Assembly (NCBI GenBank): GCA_017437045.1
Contig: JAFSBY010000040.1
Coordinates: 62,001 to 126,000, forward strand
DNA: 64,000 nt
Origin: Alistipes sp.
GTDB taxonomy: Bacteria; Bacteroidota; Bacteroidia; Bacteroidales; Rikenellaceae
Direction: 5' to 3'
The notes under the pieces are model-generated. The model searched no databases. It was not told where the DNA came from and worked only from the letters and a program-made list of their open reading frames with translations. The translations under genes and the position numbers were made by a program. This document shows positions 14,256-23,641 of the stretch, in pieces. The stretch's first letter is position 1. Each line of letters begins with the position of its first letter.

Positions 14256-15167
14256 ATGGAGAAGAAAACCTACCATATCCCCGTATTGCTCGAACCGGCT
14301 GTCGAGCAGCTTGCTATCCGCCCCGAAGGGGTCTATGTGGACCTCACGTTTGGTGGTGGAGGCCATTCGCGACGTATCTTGCAAGATCTGGGTGAGACGG
14401 GTCGCTTGTACGGCTTTGACCAGGATCGAGATACGCTGGCCAACCGTCCCGACGATGCCCGCTTTCACTATGTGGCCAGCAATTTCCGTTTCCTGCGAGG
14501 CGCCTTGCGATGGCGCGGTGTGGAGCAGGTCGATGGCATTTTGGCCGACCTGGGTGTCTCGTCACACCACTTCGACGAGCTCGATCGCGGCTTTTCGTTC
14601 CGGGGCTCGGCACCACTCGATATGCGCATGAATCAGCGCGGACGGCTCACGGCGGCCGACATCGTGAATGATGCCTCGGTCGAGGAGCTGACCCGCATTT
14701 TTCGCGATTGGGGCGAGTTGGAGACCCCCTGGAAGGTGGCCTCTTGCCTGGATCGTGCCCGCAAAGGGGGGCGTATCGAGACAACGGCGGCGCTGGTTGA
14801 GGCGGTGCGTCCCTGCACCCCGAAGAAGGACGAGTCGAAGTTCTTGACCAAACTCTTTCAGGCCTTGCGCATTGAGGTCAATGGCGAGATGGAGGCCCTC
14901 AAGATGGCTCTCGAGCAGAGCCTCAAGGTGCTGAAGCCGGGCGGTCGCCTGGTGGTGATCTCATACCACTCGCTGGAGGATCGTCTGGTGAAGAATTTCT
15001 TGCGTAGTGGCAACTTTGAGGGGCGCATCGAGAAGGATTTCTTTGGTCGGGCTGCCACCCCCTTTGAGGTGGTGACGCGCAAAGCCATTACGCCCGATGT
15101 CGAGGAGTTAGAGCGCAACCCCCGATCGCGCTCGGCCAAGTTGCGGGTAGGTATCAAATGCGAATAA
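14256..15167 (+). CDS. rsmH: 16S rRNA (cytosine-1402-N4)-methyltransferase
   Basis: 303 residues. The SAM-binding motif is LTFGGGGHS; LADLGVSSHHFDELDRGFSF and DMRMNQ are conserved RsmH/MraW blocks, and the C-terminal NPRSRSAKLR is the family end. It N4-methylates C1402 in the ribosomal P site. It is the first gene of the dcw cluster here. mraZ, which usually precedes it, is absent; glsA is divergent in its place. Confidence 0.96.
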   Translation: MEKKTYHIPVLLEPAVEQLAIRPEGVYVDLTFGGGGHSRRILQDLGETGRLYGFDQDRDTLANRPDDARFHYVASNFRFLRGALRWRGVEQVDGILADLGVSSHHFDELDRGFSFRGSAPLDMRMNQRGRLTAADIVNDASVEELTRIFRDWGELETPWKVASCLDRARKGGRIETTAALVEAVRPCTPKKDESKFLTKLFQALRIEVNGEMEALKMALEQSLKVLKPGGRLVVISYHSLEDRLVKNFLRSGNFEGRIEKDFFGRAATPFEVVTRKAITPDVEELERNPRSRSAKLRVGIKCE

Positions 15168-15179
15168 AGGCGTGAAACG

Positions 15180-15692
15180 ATGAGTCAGGATCTGGATTTT
15201 CACCCCGAACGTGCCGAAGAGGAGCGTCGTCGTGCCGAGGAGGAGCAGTTTGCTCGTCGGGTGCGACGCGAGGTCTTGCGCGTGCAAAGCGGGGAGGCTG
15301 AGGAGGATCTGCGTGCCGACCGCGAAGCGGAAGAGGCCGAGGCGAAGGCCCGAGCGGCCGAGCAGGCGCAGCGGGAGCGTCGCAAGGCCAATCCGATTCT
15401 GCGCCTCTTCTCGGGCTCGATTCTGGTCAGCGAGCGGCTCACGCGCAACTACCCCTACCTGATCACCATTGCCGTGATGTTTCTGATCAACATCATGGTC
15501 ATCTTTTGGTCGTTGCACCTCGATATGCGTTATTCGCGTCTCGAGCGGGAGGTGCAGATGCTGCGTGAGCAGTCGATCCGCCTCGAGGAGCAACGCTACC
15601 GTATGACGAACCACTCGGCGGTGGTCGAAGAGTTGGCTCGCCGCGGGATTCCGATCGGTGATCCCGAACACCCTGTTGAAATTATTCCCTAA
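15180..15692 (+). CDS. ftsL: FtsL-like division protein
   Basis: 170 residues. A long, highly charged cytoplasmic N-terminus (Glu/Arg-rich helix, about 1-75), one membrane segment (about 92-112, YLITIAVMFLINIMVIFW) and a periplasmic coiled coil (MRYSRLEREVQMLREQSIRLEEQRYRM, about 117-145). Its position between rsmH and ftsI is that of ftsL. The N-terminal charged part is longer than in E. coli FtsL but usual for the Bacteroidetes form. It likely recruits FtsQ/B and FtsWI partners at the septum. Confidence 0.88.
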   Translation: MSQDLDFHPERAEEERRRAEEEQFARRVRREVLRVQSGEAEEDLRADREAEEAEAKARAAEQAQRERRKANPILRLFSGSILVSERLTRNYPYLITIAVMFLINIMVIFWSLHLDMRYSRLEREVQMLREQSIRLEEQRYRMTNHSAVVEELARRGIPIGDPEHPVEIIP

Positions 15693-15698
15693 CGAGCC

Positions 15699-17861
15699 AT
15701 GCAGCAAGAACCATCGAAGATCAAGGGTGATATCCTCTCCAGCGTGCAGCTCCTCTACCTCTTTTTTCTGATTTTGGTAGGGGTGATCTTGGTGCGCCTG
15801 GTGGCGGTGCAGTTCTTCTGCGAGGAGACGCGGATCAATGCCGAGCGGCTCTCGAAGCGCATCTTCGTCGAGCAGAAGATCGACGCTCGTCGCGGGTCGA
15901 TCTTGGCCCGTCACGGGGAGCCGTTGGCCATCTCGATCTTCCGCTACAACCCGCTCTTTGACTTCGATTCCGAGGGTTTTGCCGATACGACCACCTTCTT
16001 CAAGCAGAGCGATTCGTTGGCACAGCTGCTCTCGGCCTATTTTGGTGACCGTTCACCGCGCGCCTATGCCGAGTTGCTGCAGGGCCATTGGCGCAGGGAG
16101 CGCAGCCGAGTGAAACGCTATGTAGAGCGCGACACCTCCTACTACAACGAGGAGCTCTCGGTCGTCCCGCTACTCTTTCGGCTCATGGCCGGCACGGCCA
16201 AGATCGAGCGTCGTGTCCGCGATACGATCCGCTTCCATCGCCCCATTGCCATCTTCCCGCGCGAGGTTGATTACACCGAGTGGGAGCAGTTGAGCGATTA
16301 CCCGATTTTGAACTACAACATGGGTTACACCTATCGCCTCGACAAACAAGATCGGCGCATCTATCCGCAGGGCGATTTGGCACGACGCACGATCGGACGA
16401 CGCACGGACAACGACTCGACCAGCTATGGTCTGGAGCTGATCTGTGACAGCCTGCTCCGTGGCGAGGATGGCTCATCACTGCGTCAGCGCATTGCGCGTG
16501 GCTTTTCGACCCGCGTAGGCGAAGAACATCGGGCGGCGGTCGATGGGCTGGATGTGGTGACAACGATCGACCTCACGCTGCAAGATGTCGCCCATAAGGC
16601 CTTGCGCCGCCAGTTAGAGGAGCAAAATGCCGATTGGGGTACGACGTTGGTCATGGAGGTTGAGACGGGCGATTTGGTGGCTATGGTCAATTTGGGTCGA
16701 TCGTCGAAGGGGCTGCTTTACGAGCGGGAGAACTACGCCCTCGGTCGTTCGATGGAGCCCGGCTCGACGATCAAGTTAGCCACGATGTTGGCTCTGCTCG
16801 ACGAGGCGGGCATGTCGCCCGACAAGGAGTATGAGACCAACAACGGCGAAAAGGTGCAGGTCGGCCCTGCCCGCGATATTCAGGATTCGCACAAAGGCGA
16901 CCACCGCATCGCCCTCAAACGGGCCGTGGCCGGCTCGTCGAACGTCTATTTTGCCCGAGCCTATTGGGAGTATTACGGGCAGACGGGGCGTAAACAGGCC
17001 CTCTCGGACTACCTGCATGGGCAGTTGGGGCTGGGCGAGCGGGTCGGATTTGAGGCGCTCGGTGAGCGTAAGCCGAGCCTGACTACCGATTGGCGGGTGC
17101 CCGACCCGGGCGTGATGTTGGTCAAGATGGCCTATGGCTATCGTGTGGAACTGACCCCGATTCAGATGCTGACCCTCTATAACGGTATTGCCAACGGTGG
17201 CCGCAAGGTGGCTCCGCGACTTATTCGGGAGATTCGTTGTGGCGACGAGGTGGTCGAGCAGTTCCCCACGCGGGTGCTTCGCGAGCAACTCTGCACACCG
17301 CAGACCCTGCGCATTGTGCAGGAGTGCCTGGAGGAGGTCTCCAAGAGTGGAACGGCAGCCCCCTTCTTCAGCGATACGACCCATCTGCGCGTAGCGGCCA
17401 AGACCGGCACGGCGCAGGTTACTTCGGGGGCCAAGGGGCGTTATTTGGGCTCGATGGTGGCCTATTTCCCCGCCGAGCAGCCGCGTTATACGGTTTTGAC
17501 TACCATCTGCACCCACCAACAGCCCGGCAAGGCCTATTATGGGGCTTCGCTGGCCGGTCCGGTGGTGAAGCGCGTGGTCGATTATATCTATGCCAGTGAA
17601 CAGACCTGGTCGGAGCCGCTCGCGGCCGAGCCGGCGCAACAGCCGAGCGGTCGGTTGGCCGGTGGGTCGGTCGAGGTCTTGGAGAAGGTGACAACCACCC
17701 TGCCCGATGTCTGCGGATTGGGATTGCGCGATGCCCTTTTTCAACTCGAACGAGGCGGGTTGCAGGTGAAGATTGTCGGCTCGGGGGTGGTCGTGCGACA
17801 GATGCCACAAGCCGGAGCACCCCTTCGACCGGGTACCGAGGTGACGATCTGGTTGAAATAG
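15699..17861 (+). CDS. ftsI: Septal peptidoglycan transpeptidase, class B PBP (PBP3) with one PASTA domain
   Basis: 720 residues. N-terminal membrane anchor (about 11-32), PBP dimerisation domain, transpeptidase domain with S356-T-I-K359, S413-S-N415 and K568-T-G, then a C-terminal PASTA domain (about 665-720, LPDVCGLGLRDAL..). It cross-links septal peptidoglycan together with FtsW, encoded five genes downstream. A PASTA tail is typical of this protein in Bacteroidetes and Firmicutes but absent in E. coli. Confidence 0.95.
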   Translation: MQQEPSKIKGDILSSVQLLYLFFLILVGVILVRLVAVQFFCEETRINAERLSKRIFVEQKIDARRGSILARHGEPLAISIFRYNPLFDFDSEGFADTTTFFKQSDSLAQLLSAYFGDRSPRAYAELLQGHWRRERSRVKRYVERDTSYYNEELSVVPLLFRLMAGTAKIERRVRDTIRFHRPIAIFPREVDYTEWEQLSDYPILNYNMGYTYRLDKQDRRIYPQGDLARRTIGRRTDNDSTSYGLELICDSLLRGEDGSSLRQRIARGFSTRVGEEHRAAVDGLDVVTTIDLTLQDVAHKALRRQLEEQNADWGTTLVMEVETGDLVAMVNLGRSSKGLLYERENYALGRSMEPGSTIKLATMLALLDEAGMSPDKEYETNNGEKVQVGPARDIQDSHKGDHRIALKRAVAGSSNVYFARAYWEYYGQTGRKQALSDYLHGQLGLGERVGFEALGERKPSLTTDWRVPDPGVMLVKMAYGYRVELTPIQMLTLYNGIANGGRKVAPRLIREIRCGDEVVEQFPTRVLREQLCTPQTLRIVQECLEEVSKSGTAAPFFSDTTHLRVAAKTGTAQVTSGAKGRYLGSMVAYFPAEQPRYTVLTTICTHQQPGKAYYGASLAGPVVKRVVDYIYASEQTWSEPLAAEPAQQPSGRLAGGSVEVLEKVTTTLPDVCGLGLRDALFQLERGGLQVKIVGSGVVVRQMPQAGAPLRPGTEVTIWLK

Positions 17862-17886
17862 TGAAACGAAGAAACAGACGATAGCT

Positions 17887-19374
17887 ATGAAACGATTATC
17901 CGAGTTATTGCAACACATCCCCTTTACGGAAGCCGTGGGCTCGTTGGAGGTGTCGATCGAGGAGCTGACCTACGATTCTCGTGCGGTTCGCCCCGGCAGT
18001 TGCTTTTTTGCCATAGCGGGCACACAGGTCGATGGCCATCGCTTCATCGCCTCGGCGATCGAGCAGGGTGCCGTAGCCGTGGTGTGCCAACACCTGCCCG
18101 AGCAGCAGCCCACCGGGGTTACGTTTGTGCAGGTCGCGCAGACCGAGCCCGTGATGGCCGAGATGGCCGCTGCGATGTATGACCATCCGAGCCGCGAGCT
18201 GAAGTTGGTCGGAGTGACCGGTACGAACGGCAAGACCACGACGGCCACGTTGCTCTATGAATTGGTGCGCCGCCTGGGCTATCGGGCCGGCTTGATCTCG
18301 ACGGTGGTCTATCGCATCGACGATCGTGCCATCGAATCGACCCATACGACCCCCGATGCGATTCGCCTGCAGGCGATGATGCGCCAGATGGTCGATGCCG
18401 GTTGCGACTACTGCTTCATGGAGTGTTCGTCGCATGCCATCGTGCAGCATCGCACCCACGCGTTGCACTTTGCCGGTGTGCTCTTCTCGAATCTGACACA
18501 CGACCACTTGGACTATCACGGCACCTTTGCCGACTATCTGAAGGCCAAAAAGGGGCTCTTCGATCAACTTCCGAAGGGGGCCTTTGCCCTCATCAACATC
18601 GACGATCGCAATGGTCGCGTGATGGTGCAAAATACGGCTGCCCGGGTCGTAACCTATGCGCTGCGGAGCATGGCGGACCATCGTTGTCGCATTCAGGAGA
18701 TGCACCTCGACGGGATGTTGCTCACGCTCGACGGGCGTGAACTGTGGAGCCATTTGACGGGTCGCTTCAATGCCTACAACCTACTGTCGGTCTATGCCGT
18801 GGCCGTCGAGTTGGGCTTCACGCAGGAGGAGGTATTGACCGCCTTGAGCTCGCTGGAGCCGGTTAGCGGTCGTTTCGAGTGTGTACGAGCACTCAACGGA
18901 ACGATTGCCGTGGTGGACTATGCCCACACACCCGATGCGTTGGAGAATGTGCTCACGACCATCGAGGAGATTCGAGGCGGTCGTGGTCAGTTGATCGTCG
19001 TGTGTGGATGTGGCGGTAATCGTGATCGGACGAAACGCCCCGAGATGGCGCGCATTGCGGTGCGGTATGCCACGACGGCCATCTTTACGGCCGACAATCC
19101 GCGCCATGAGTCGCCCGAGGCGATTCTCGACGAGATGGTGGCCGGCTTGGAGCCTACGGACCGCTACGTACGCTTGGCCGATCGTCGGGAGGCGATCCGC
19201 ACGGCGGTGATGCTCTCCCAGCCCGGCGATGTGATTCTGCTGGCCGGCAAGGGGCACGAAACCTATCAGATCATTGGCGACGAAAAGCTCCACTTCGATG
19301 ACCGCGAAGAGGTGCGCAAAGCCTTCGAAGTGTGGTGTGGAGCCACCTCGGCAAACGAAAAATCGAAAAAATAA
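17887..19374 (+). CDS. murE: UDP-MurNAc-L-Ala-D-Glu:meso-diaminopimelate ligase
   Basis: 495 residues. P-loop GVTGTNGKTTT (about residues 111-121), Mur ligase central and C-terminal domains, and the DNPR motif (ADNPRHESPEAI) that marks meso-diaminopimelate specificity rather than lysine. It adds the third residue of the peptidoglycan stem peptide in the cytoplasm. It follows ftsI by 25 bp and precedes mraY by 9 bp, in one transcription unit. Confidence 0.97.
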   Translation: MKRLSELLQHIPFTEAVGSLEVSIEELTYDSRAVRPGSCFFAIAGTQVDGHRFIASAIEQGAVAVVCQHLPEQQPTGVTFVQVAQTEPVMAEMAAAMYDHPSRELKLVGVTGTNGKTTTATLLYELVRRLGYRAGLISTVVYRIDDRAIESTHTTPDAIRLQAMMRQMVDAGCDYCFMECSSHAIVQHRTHALHFAGVLFSNLTHDHLDYHGTFADYLKAKKGLFDQLPKGAFALINIDDRNGRVMVQNTAARVVTYALRSMADHRCRIQEMHLDGMLLTLDGRELWSHLTGRFNAYNLLSVYAVAVELGFTQEEVLTALSSLEPVSGRFECVRALNGTIAVVDYAHTPDALENVLTTIEEIRGGRGQLIVVCGCGGNRDRTKRPEMARIAVRYATTAIFTADNPRHESPEAILDEMVAGLEPTDRYVRLADRREAIRTAVMLSQPGDVILLAGKGHETYQIIGDEKLHFDDREEVRKAFEVWCGATSANEKSKK

Positions 19375-19383
19375 CGATAAACT

Positions 19384-20580
19384 ATGTTCTACCATCTTTT
19401 TAAGTATTTTGACGAAGCCTACGACCTGCCCGGCTCGGGAATGTTCCAATACATCTCGTTCCGTTCGGCCGCAGCTATTATTTTGGCACTGCTCATTGCC
19501 ATCATCTTTGGCCGTCGCATCATCGACTTCCTGCGTCGCAAACAGATCGGGGAGGAGATCCGCGACCTGGGGCTGGAGGGTCAGTTGCAGAAGCGCGGCA
19601 CGCCGACGATGGGTGGCGTGATCATCCTGCTCTCGATCCTGCTGCCGACGCTGCTCTTTGCGCGCCTTGACAACATCTACATCCAGCTGCTGCTCGTCTC
19701 GACCGTTTGGTTGGGGCTGATCGGTGGTCTGGACGACTACATCAAGGTCTTCCGCCACCACAAAGAGGGCCTCAAGGGTCGTTTCAAGATTGTCGGTCAG
19801 GTGGGTTTGGGTCTGATTGTCGGCACGACGATGTGGCTCTCGCCCGATATTGTGGTGCGTGAGGAGGTGGCCTGCTCGGATGAGGCTACGGAGGTGGTGA
19901 CTGAGGATTTCAAGACCACCCAAACGACGATCCCCTTTGTGAAGAACAACGAGCTGGATTATGGTTGGTTCACGGGTGGCAACGAGACGGCCGCCTGGGT
20001 GCTCTATGTGCTGGTGGCGATCTTGGTTGTCACGGCCGTCTCGAACGGAGCAAACCTCACGGACGGATTGGATGGTCTGGTGACGGGTGTTTCGGTGCCG
20101 ATTGTCATGGTGCTGGGTATTTTGGCCTATCTGTCGGGTCACTTGGTCTATGCCGATTACCTGAACATCATGTACATTCCCAATAGTGGTGAGCTGGTGA
20201 TCTTTGCCGCCGCACTGATGGGTGCTCTGGTCGGTTTCCTGTGGTACAACTCGTTCCCGGCCCAGATCTTTATGGGCGATACCGGCTCGCTATCGATTGG
20301 CGGTGTGATCGCCGTCTTTGCTCTGTGCATTCGCAAAGAGCTGCTGTTGCCCCTCTTGTGTGGAATCTTCCTGATCGAGAGTTGTTCGGTGATGATGCAG
20401 GTGGCCTATTTCAAATGGACCAAACGCCGCTATGGCGAGGGACGTCGCATCTTCCTGATGACCCCGATTCACCACCATTACCAGAAACGCAACATCTTCG
20501 AGACGAAGATCGTGCTGCGTTTCTGGATCATTTCGCTGCTGCTGGCAGCCGTGACACTTGTAACGCTCAAAATTCGATAA
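19384..20580 (+). CDS. mraY: Phospho-MurNAc-pentapeptide transferase
   Basis: 398 residues with ten predicted membrane segments. Conserved cytoplasmic motifs include [26 protein letters not shown] and the C-terminal HHHYQK. It transfers phospho-MurNAc-pentapeptide to undecaprenyl phosphate, making lipid I. A periplasmic loop of about 60 residues (about 155-205, containing [17 protein letters not shown]) is longer than in E. coli, as is usual in Bacteroidetes. Confidence 0.97.
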   Translation: MFYHLFKYFDEAYDLPGSGMFQYISFRSAAAIILALLIAIIFGRRIIDFLRRKQIGEEIRDLGLEGQLQKRGTPTMGGVIILLSILLPTLLFARLDNIYIQLLLVSTVWLGLIGGLDDYIKVFRHHKEGLKGRFKIVGQVGLGLIVGTTMWLSPDIVVREEVACSDEATEVVTEDFKTTQTTIPFVKNNELDYGWFTGGNETAAWVLYVLVAILVVTAVSNGANLTDGLDGLVTGVSVPIVMVLGILAYLSGHLVYADYLNIMYIPNSGELVIFAAALMGALVGFLWYNSFPAQIFMGDTGSLSIGGVIAVFALCIRKELLLPLLCGIFLIESCSVMMQVAYFKWTKRRYGEGRRIFLMTPIHHHYQKRNIFETKIVLRFWIISLLLAAVTLVTLKIR

Positions 20581-20583
20581 ACG

Positions 20584-21939
20584 ATGCAGAAAAAGAAGAT
20601 TGTTGTCCTCGGTGGCGGCATCAGTGGCTATGGTTCGGCGGTGCTGGCCAAGAAGAAGGGTTTCGAGGTCTTTCTCTCGGATCGGGGGAAGATTGCCGAT
20701 CGCTACAAAGCGAAACTCGACGAGTGGGAGATCCCCTATGAGGAGGGTTGCCACAGCGAGGAGCGTATCTTGGATGCGACCGAGGTGATCAAATCGCCCG
20801 GTATTCCCGACAAAGCACCCCTTGTGCAGCAACTGCGTGAGCGGGGTATTCCGATCATCTCGGAGATCGAGTTTGCCGGTCGCTACATGGGTAAGGCGCG
20901 GTGCATCTGCATCACGGGCTCGAATGGCAAGACGACGACTACGTCGCTCGTTTACCGCATCCTGCGCGATGCCGGATGGAACGTGGCCTTGGGCGGAAAC
21001 ATCGGAGAGAGCTTTGCCTATTCGGTGGCAACGGGCAACTACGATTGGTATGTGCTGGAGCTCAGCTCCTTCCAGCTCGATGGCATGTCGCGTTTCCGGG
21101 CCCATATCGCTTTGCTGATGAATATCACGCCCGACCATCTGGACCGTTATGACTACTGCTTTCAGAACTACGTAAACTCGAAACTGCGTATCACCCAGAA
21201 CCAAACCTCGCGCGATTGGCTGATCTATTCGGCCGACGACGAGGTGGTTTGGCAGCAGATCGAGCAGCGAGAGTTGAAGGCGCGCCAGCTCCCCTTTGCT
21301 GCCAAGATGCAGGTCGTCAGTGGCGCGGGTGATGGGTTTGTCGAGGGCCGAAAACTCGTTGTCGAGGTGGGTAAGCAACACCTGTCGCTCAACACGGAGA
21401 AGATGCAGATCAAGGGGTTGCACAACTGCTACAACGCCATGGCTGCTGCCTTGGCTGCCCTGGCCGCCGGTGTCTCACCGACGCGGATTCGTCGTTCGAT
21501 CTATGCCTTCTCGCCCGTAGAACACCGCCTCGAGCCGGTCAAAGAGGCTGAGGGGGTATTGTGGATTAACGACTCGAAGGCGACCAATGTCGATTCGGTG
21601 TGGTATGCTCTTGAAAGTATGACCCGCCCGACGGTTTGGATTGCCGGAGGTACGGACAAGGGTAATGATTACGCCCCGTTGATGGAATTTGCCCGCCAAA
21701 AGGTCCACACGCTCATCTGCATGGGGTTGGACAACCAAAAGCTGATCGACAGCTTCACGGGGGTAGTCGGTGAGGTGATCTCTACCGCGTCGCTCGACGA
21801 GGCGATGCAGGCTGCTCGGCGGGTGGCGCGTGCCGGAGATGTCGTACTGCTCTCCCCGGCCTGTGCGAGCTTCGATCTGTTTCAAAACTATGAACAACGT
21901 GGCCGCCTCTTCAAAGAGTGGGTCGTAACACATTGTTAG
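20584..21939 (+). CDS. murD: UDP-MurNAc-L-alanine:D-glutamate ligase
   Basis: 451 residues. N-terminal Rossmann-like domain (VVLGGGISGYGSA), ATP-binding GSNGKTTTT, central block ELSSFQLDG and the C-terminal NDSKATN motif. It adds D-glutamate to UDP-MurNAc-L-alanine in the cytoplasm. It begins 3 nt after the mraY stop, so translation is probably coupled. Confidence 0.97.
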   Translation: MQKKKIVVLGGGISGYGSAVLAKKKGFEVFLSDRGKIADRYKAKLDEWEIPYEEGCHSEERILDATEVIKSPGIPDKAPLVQQLRERGIPIISEIEFAGRYMGKARCICITGSNGKTTTTSLVYRILRDAGWNVALGGNIGESFAYSVATGNYDWYVLELSSFQLDGMSRFRAHIALLMNITPDHLDRYDYCFQNYVNSKLRITQNQTSRDWLIYSADDEVVWQQIEQRELKARQLPFAAKMQVVSGAGDGFVEGRKLVVEVGKQHLSLNTEKMQIKGLHNCYNAMAAALAALAAGVSPTRIRRSIYAFSPVEHRLEPVKEAEGVLWINDSKATNVDSVWYALESMTRPTVWIAGGTDKGNDYAPLMEFARQKVHTLICMGLDNQKLIDSFTGVVGEVISTASLDEAMQAARRVARAGDVVLLSPACASFDLFQNYEQRGRLFKEWVVTHC

Positions 21940-21943
21940 CGAG

Positions 21944-23197
21944 ATGGCAGAGGAGGCATTTCAGGCGCAGACAAATCGTCGTTGGTTCAAGGGAGATCGT
22001 GTCTTGTGGGTGATTGTGGCCGTGCTGGCCGTCATCTCGGTGTTGGTGGTGTACTCCTCCACGGCCAAGATGGCCTATGACCCGCGTACGTTGCGTTCTA
22101 CGACCCATTTTCTGAATCAGCAGGTGATCATCTTGTTGTTGAGCCTGGGTACGATGTTGCTGGTGCAACGGCTCAACAGCCGGTTCTATAACCGCCTCTC
22201 CGGTCTGGTTTATCTCCTCTCGCTACTCTTGACCCTCTCGGTCTATTTCCTCGGCTTCTCCACCAATGGAGCGGCCCGTTGGATTCCGATTGGGCCCTTC
22301 CAATTTCAGCCCTCGGAGGCTCTGAAGGTCGCTACGGTGATGTTCCTGGCCCGTCAATTGGCTGCTCGGCAATCGAAGATTGATAAGTTGCAGATCGTCC
22401 CGTCGCTCAAATTCTGGACCTGGCGCTCATCGAGCGAACAGCAGCGCATCTGGCGCGAGGGAACGTGGCCGATTCTGATGCCGATCGTCATTGCTTGTGC
22501 TGTCATCTTCCCGGCCCACACCTCTTCGGCCGCCCTGCTCTTCTTGGCCAGCTGGGTCATGATGTTGATCGGTCGGGTGCGGAAGCGGGAGCTGATGAAA
22601 CTGTTTGGATATGCGCTACTCGGATTTGTACTGCTGATGGCCCTCGATTTGGGGCGTAGCGAGACGGCCGAAGGACGCCTTTCGACCTGGGTGAAACTGT
22701 GGGTGTTGCCCCAGGATCAAAAGCCGATCGAGCATCTGACCGATAGCGAACGCTCGATGATCGCTATCCACAACGGCGGTCTGCTGGGTGAGGGGGCCGG
22801 ACAGAGTGCCATGCGGGTTGAGATGGTGCACCCTGAAAGCGATTTTGCCTTTGCCTTCTTTGTCGAGGAGTATGGCTTGTTGCTGGCCGTTGCCCTGATG
22901 ATGCTCTATCTGTGGATCTTCTTCCGGGCTATCGAGATCTTCAAACGCTGCGGAACAGCCTTTCCGGGGCTTTTGGTTCTGGGGTTGGCCCTGATGATCA
23001 CCTGCCAGGCACTCCTGCACATCATGGTCACGGTCAATCTGATCCCCGAGACGGGTCAGACCTTGCCGTTGATCTCGCGTGGCGGCTCCTCGACCCTCTT
23101 TACGGCCATCGCGCTGGGCATGATCTTGAGCGTCAGCCGCCAGAATGAGGAGGCCTCGCACGATACACCCCGCAGCGAATCGTTGTTGGAACGCTAA
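21944..23197 (+). CDS. ftsW: Septal SEDS glycosyltransferase
   Basis: 417 residues with about ten membrane segments (VIVAVLAVISVLVVYSS..). SEDS-family features include GAARWIPIGPFQFQPSE, the long loop with the essential aspartate region (HPESDFAFAFFVEE) and the C-terminal GQTLPLISRGGSS. It polymerises septal glycan with FtsI. The loop around residues 140-165 (RSSSEQQRIWREG) is longer than in E. coli. In most bacteria murG, murC, ftsQ, ftsA and ftsZ follow; none of them does here. Confidence 0.95.
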   Translation: MAEEAFQAQTNRRWFKGDRVLWVIVAVLAVISVLVVYSSTAKMAYDPRTLRSTTHFLNQQVIILLLSLGTMLLVQRLNSRFYNRLSGLVYLLSLLLTLSVYFLGFSTNGAARWIPIGPFQFQPSEALKVATVMFLARQLAARQSKIDKLQIVPSLKFWTWRSSSEQQRIWREGTWPILMPIVIACAVIFPAHTSSAALLFLASWVMMLIGRVRKRELMKLFGYALLGFVLLMALDLGRSETAEGRLSTWVKLWVLPQDQKPIEHLTDSERSMIAIHNGGLLGEGAGQSAMRVEMVHPESDFAFAFFVEEYGLLLAVALMMLYLWIFFRAIEIFKRCGTAFPGLLVLGLALMITCQALLHIMVTVNLIPETGQTLPLISRGGSSTLFTAIALGMILSVSRQNEEASHDTPRSESLLER

Positions 23198-23213
23198 AAA
23201 ATGGATAAAAGAT

Positions 23214-23609
23214 ATGGACGATATTCGATTGGACAAATACCTGTGGGCCGTGCGCATCTTCAAGACGCGTAGCGATGCCGCCGATGCCGTGCGCAACAAC
23301 CGTGTGACGGTCAATAATGCCTATGCCAAGCCTTCGCGCGAGGTGAAGATTGGCGATATCATTGCCGTGCGTCGCCAAGCGGTCACCTATCAATATAAGG
23401 TGCTCGACTTGGTTTCGAGCCGTCAGGGGGCGAAGAATGTCCCCCAATATTGCCTGGATATCACCCCGCAGGAGGAGCTGGACAAGCTCAATGCCCCGCG
23501 TGAGACGATCTTTGTCTTCCGCGATCGTGGCACGGGCCGCCCGACGAAGAAGGAGCGCCGTGAGATCGACTCGTTGATGGACGAGCTCTTCTATGGCGAG
23601 GAGGAGTAG
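23214..23609 (+). CDS. S4-domain RNA-binding protein (Hsp15-like)
   Basis: 131 residues from ATG 23214; the longer frame from 23145 overlaps the end of ftsW and lacks similarity. The S4 fold covers residues about 3-65 (RLDKYLWAVRIFKTRS..AADAVRNNRVTVN), followed by a charged tail (RPTKKERREIDSLMDELF). E. coli Hsp15 (HslR) binds stalled 50S subunits carrying nascent chains; a role in ribosome recycling here is inference. It starts 17 nt after ftsW and probably shares its transcript. Confidence 0.85.
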   Translation: MDDIRLDKYLWAVRIFKTRSDAADAVRNNRVTVNNAYAKPSREVKIGDIIAVRRQAVTYQYKVLDLVSSRQGAKNVPQYCLDITPQEELDKLNAPRETIFVFRDRGTGRPTKKERREIDSLMDELFYGEEE

Positions 23610-23641
23610 CGTAGTTTGTAACCGTAAGAGTTGGATGTACG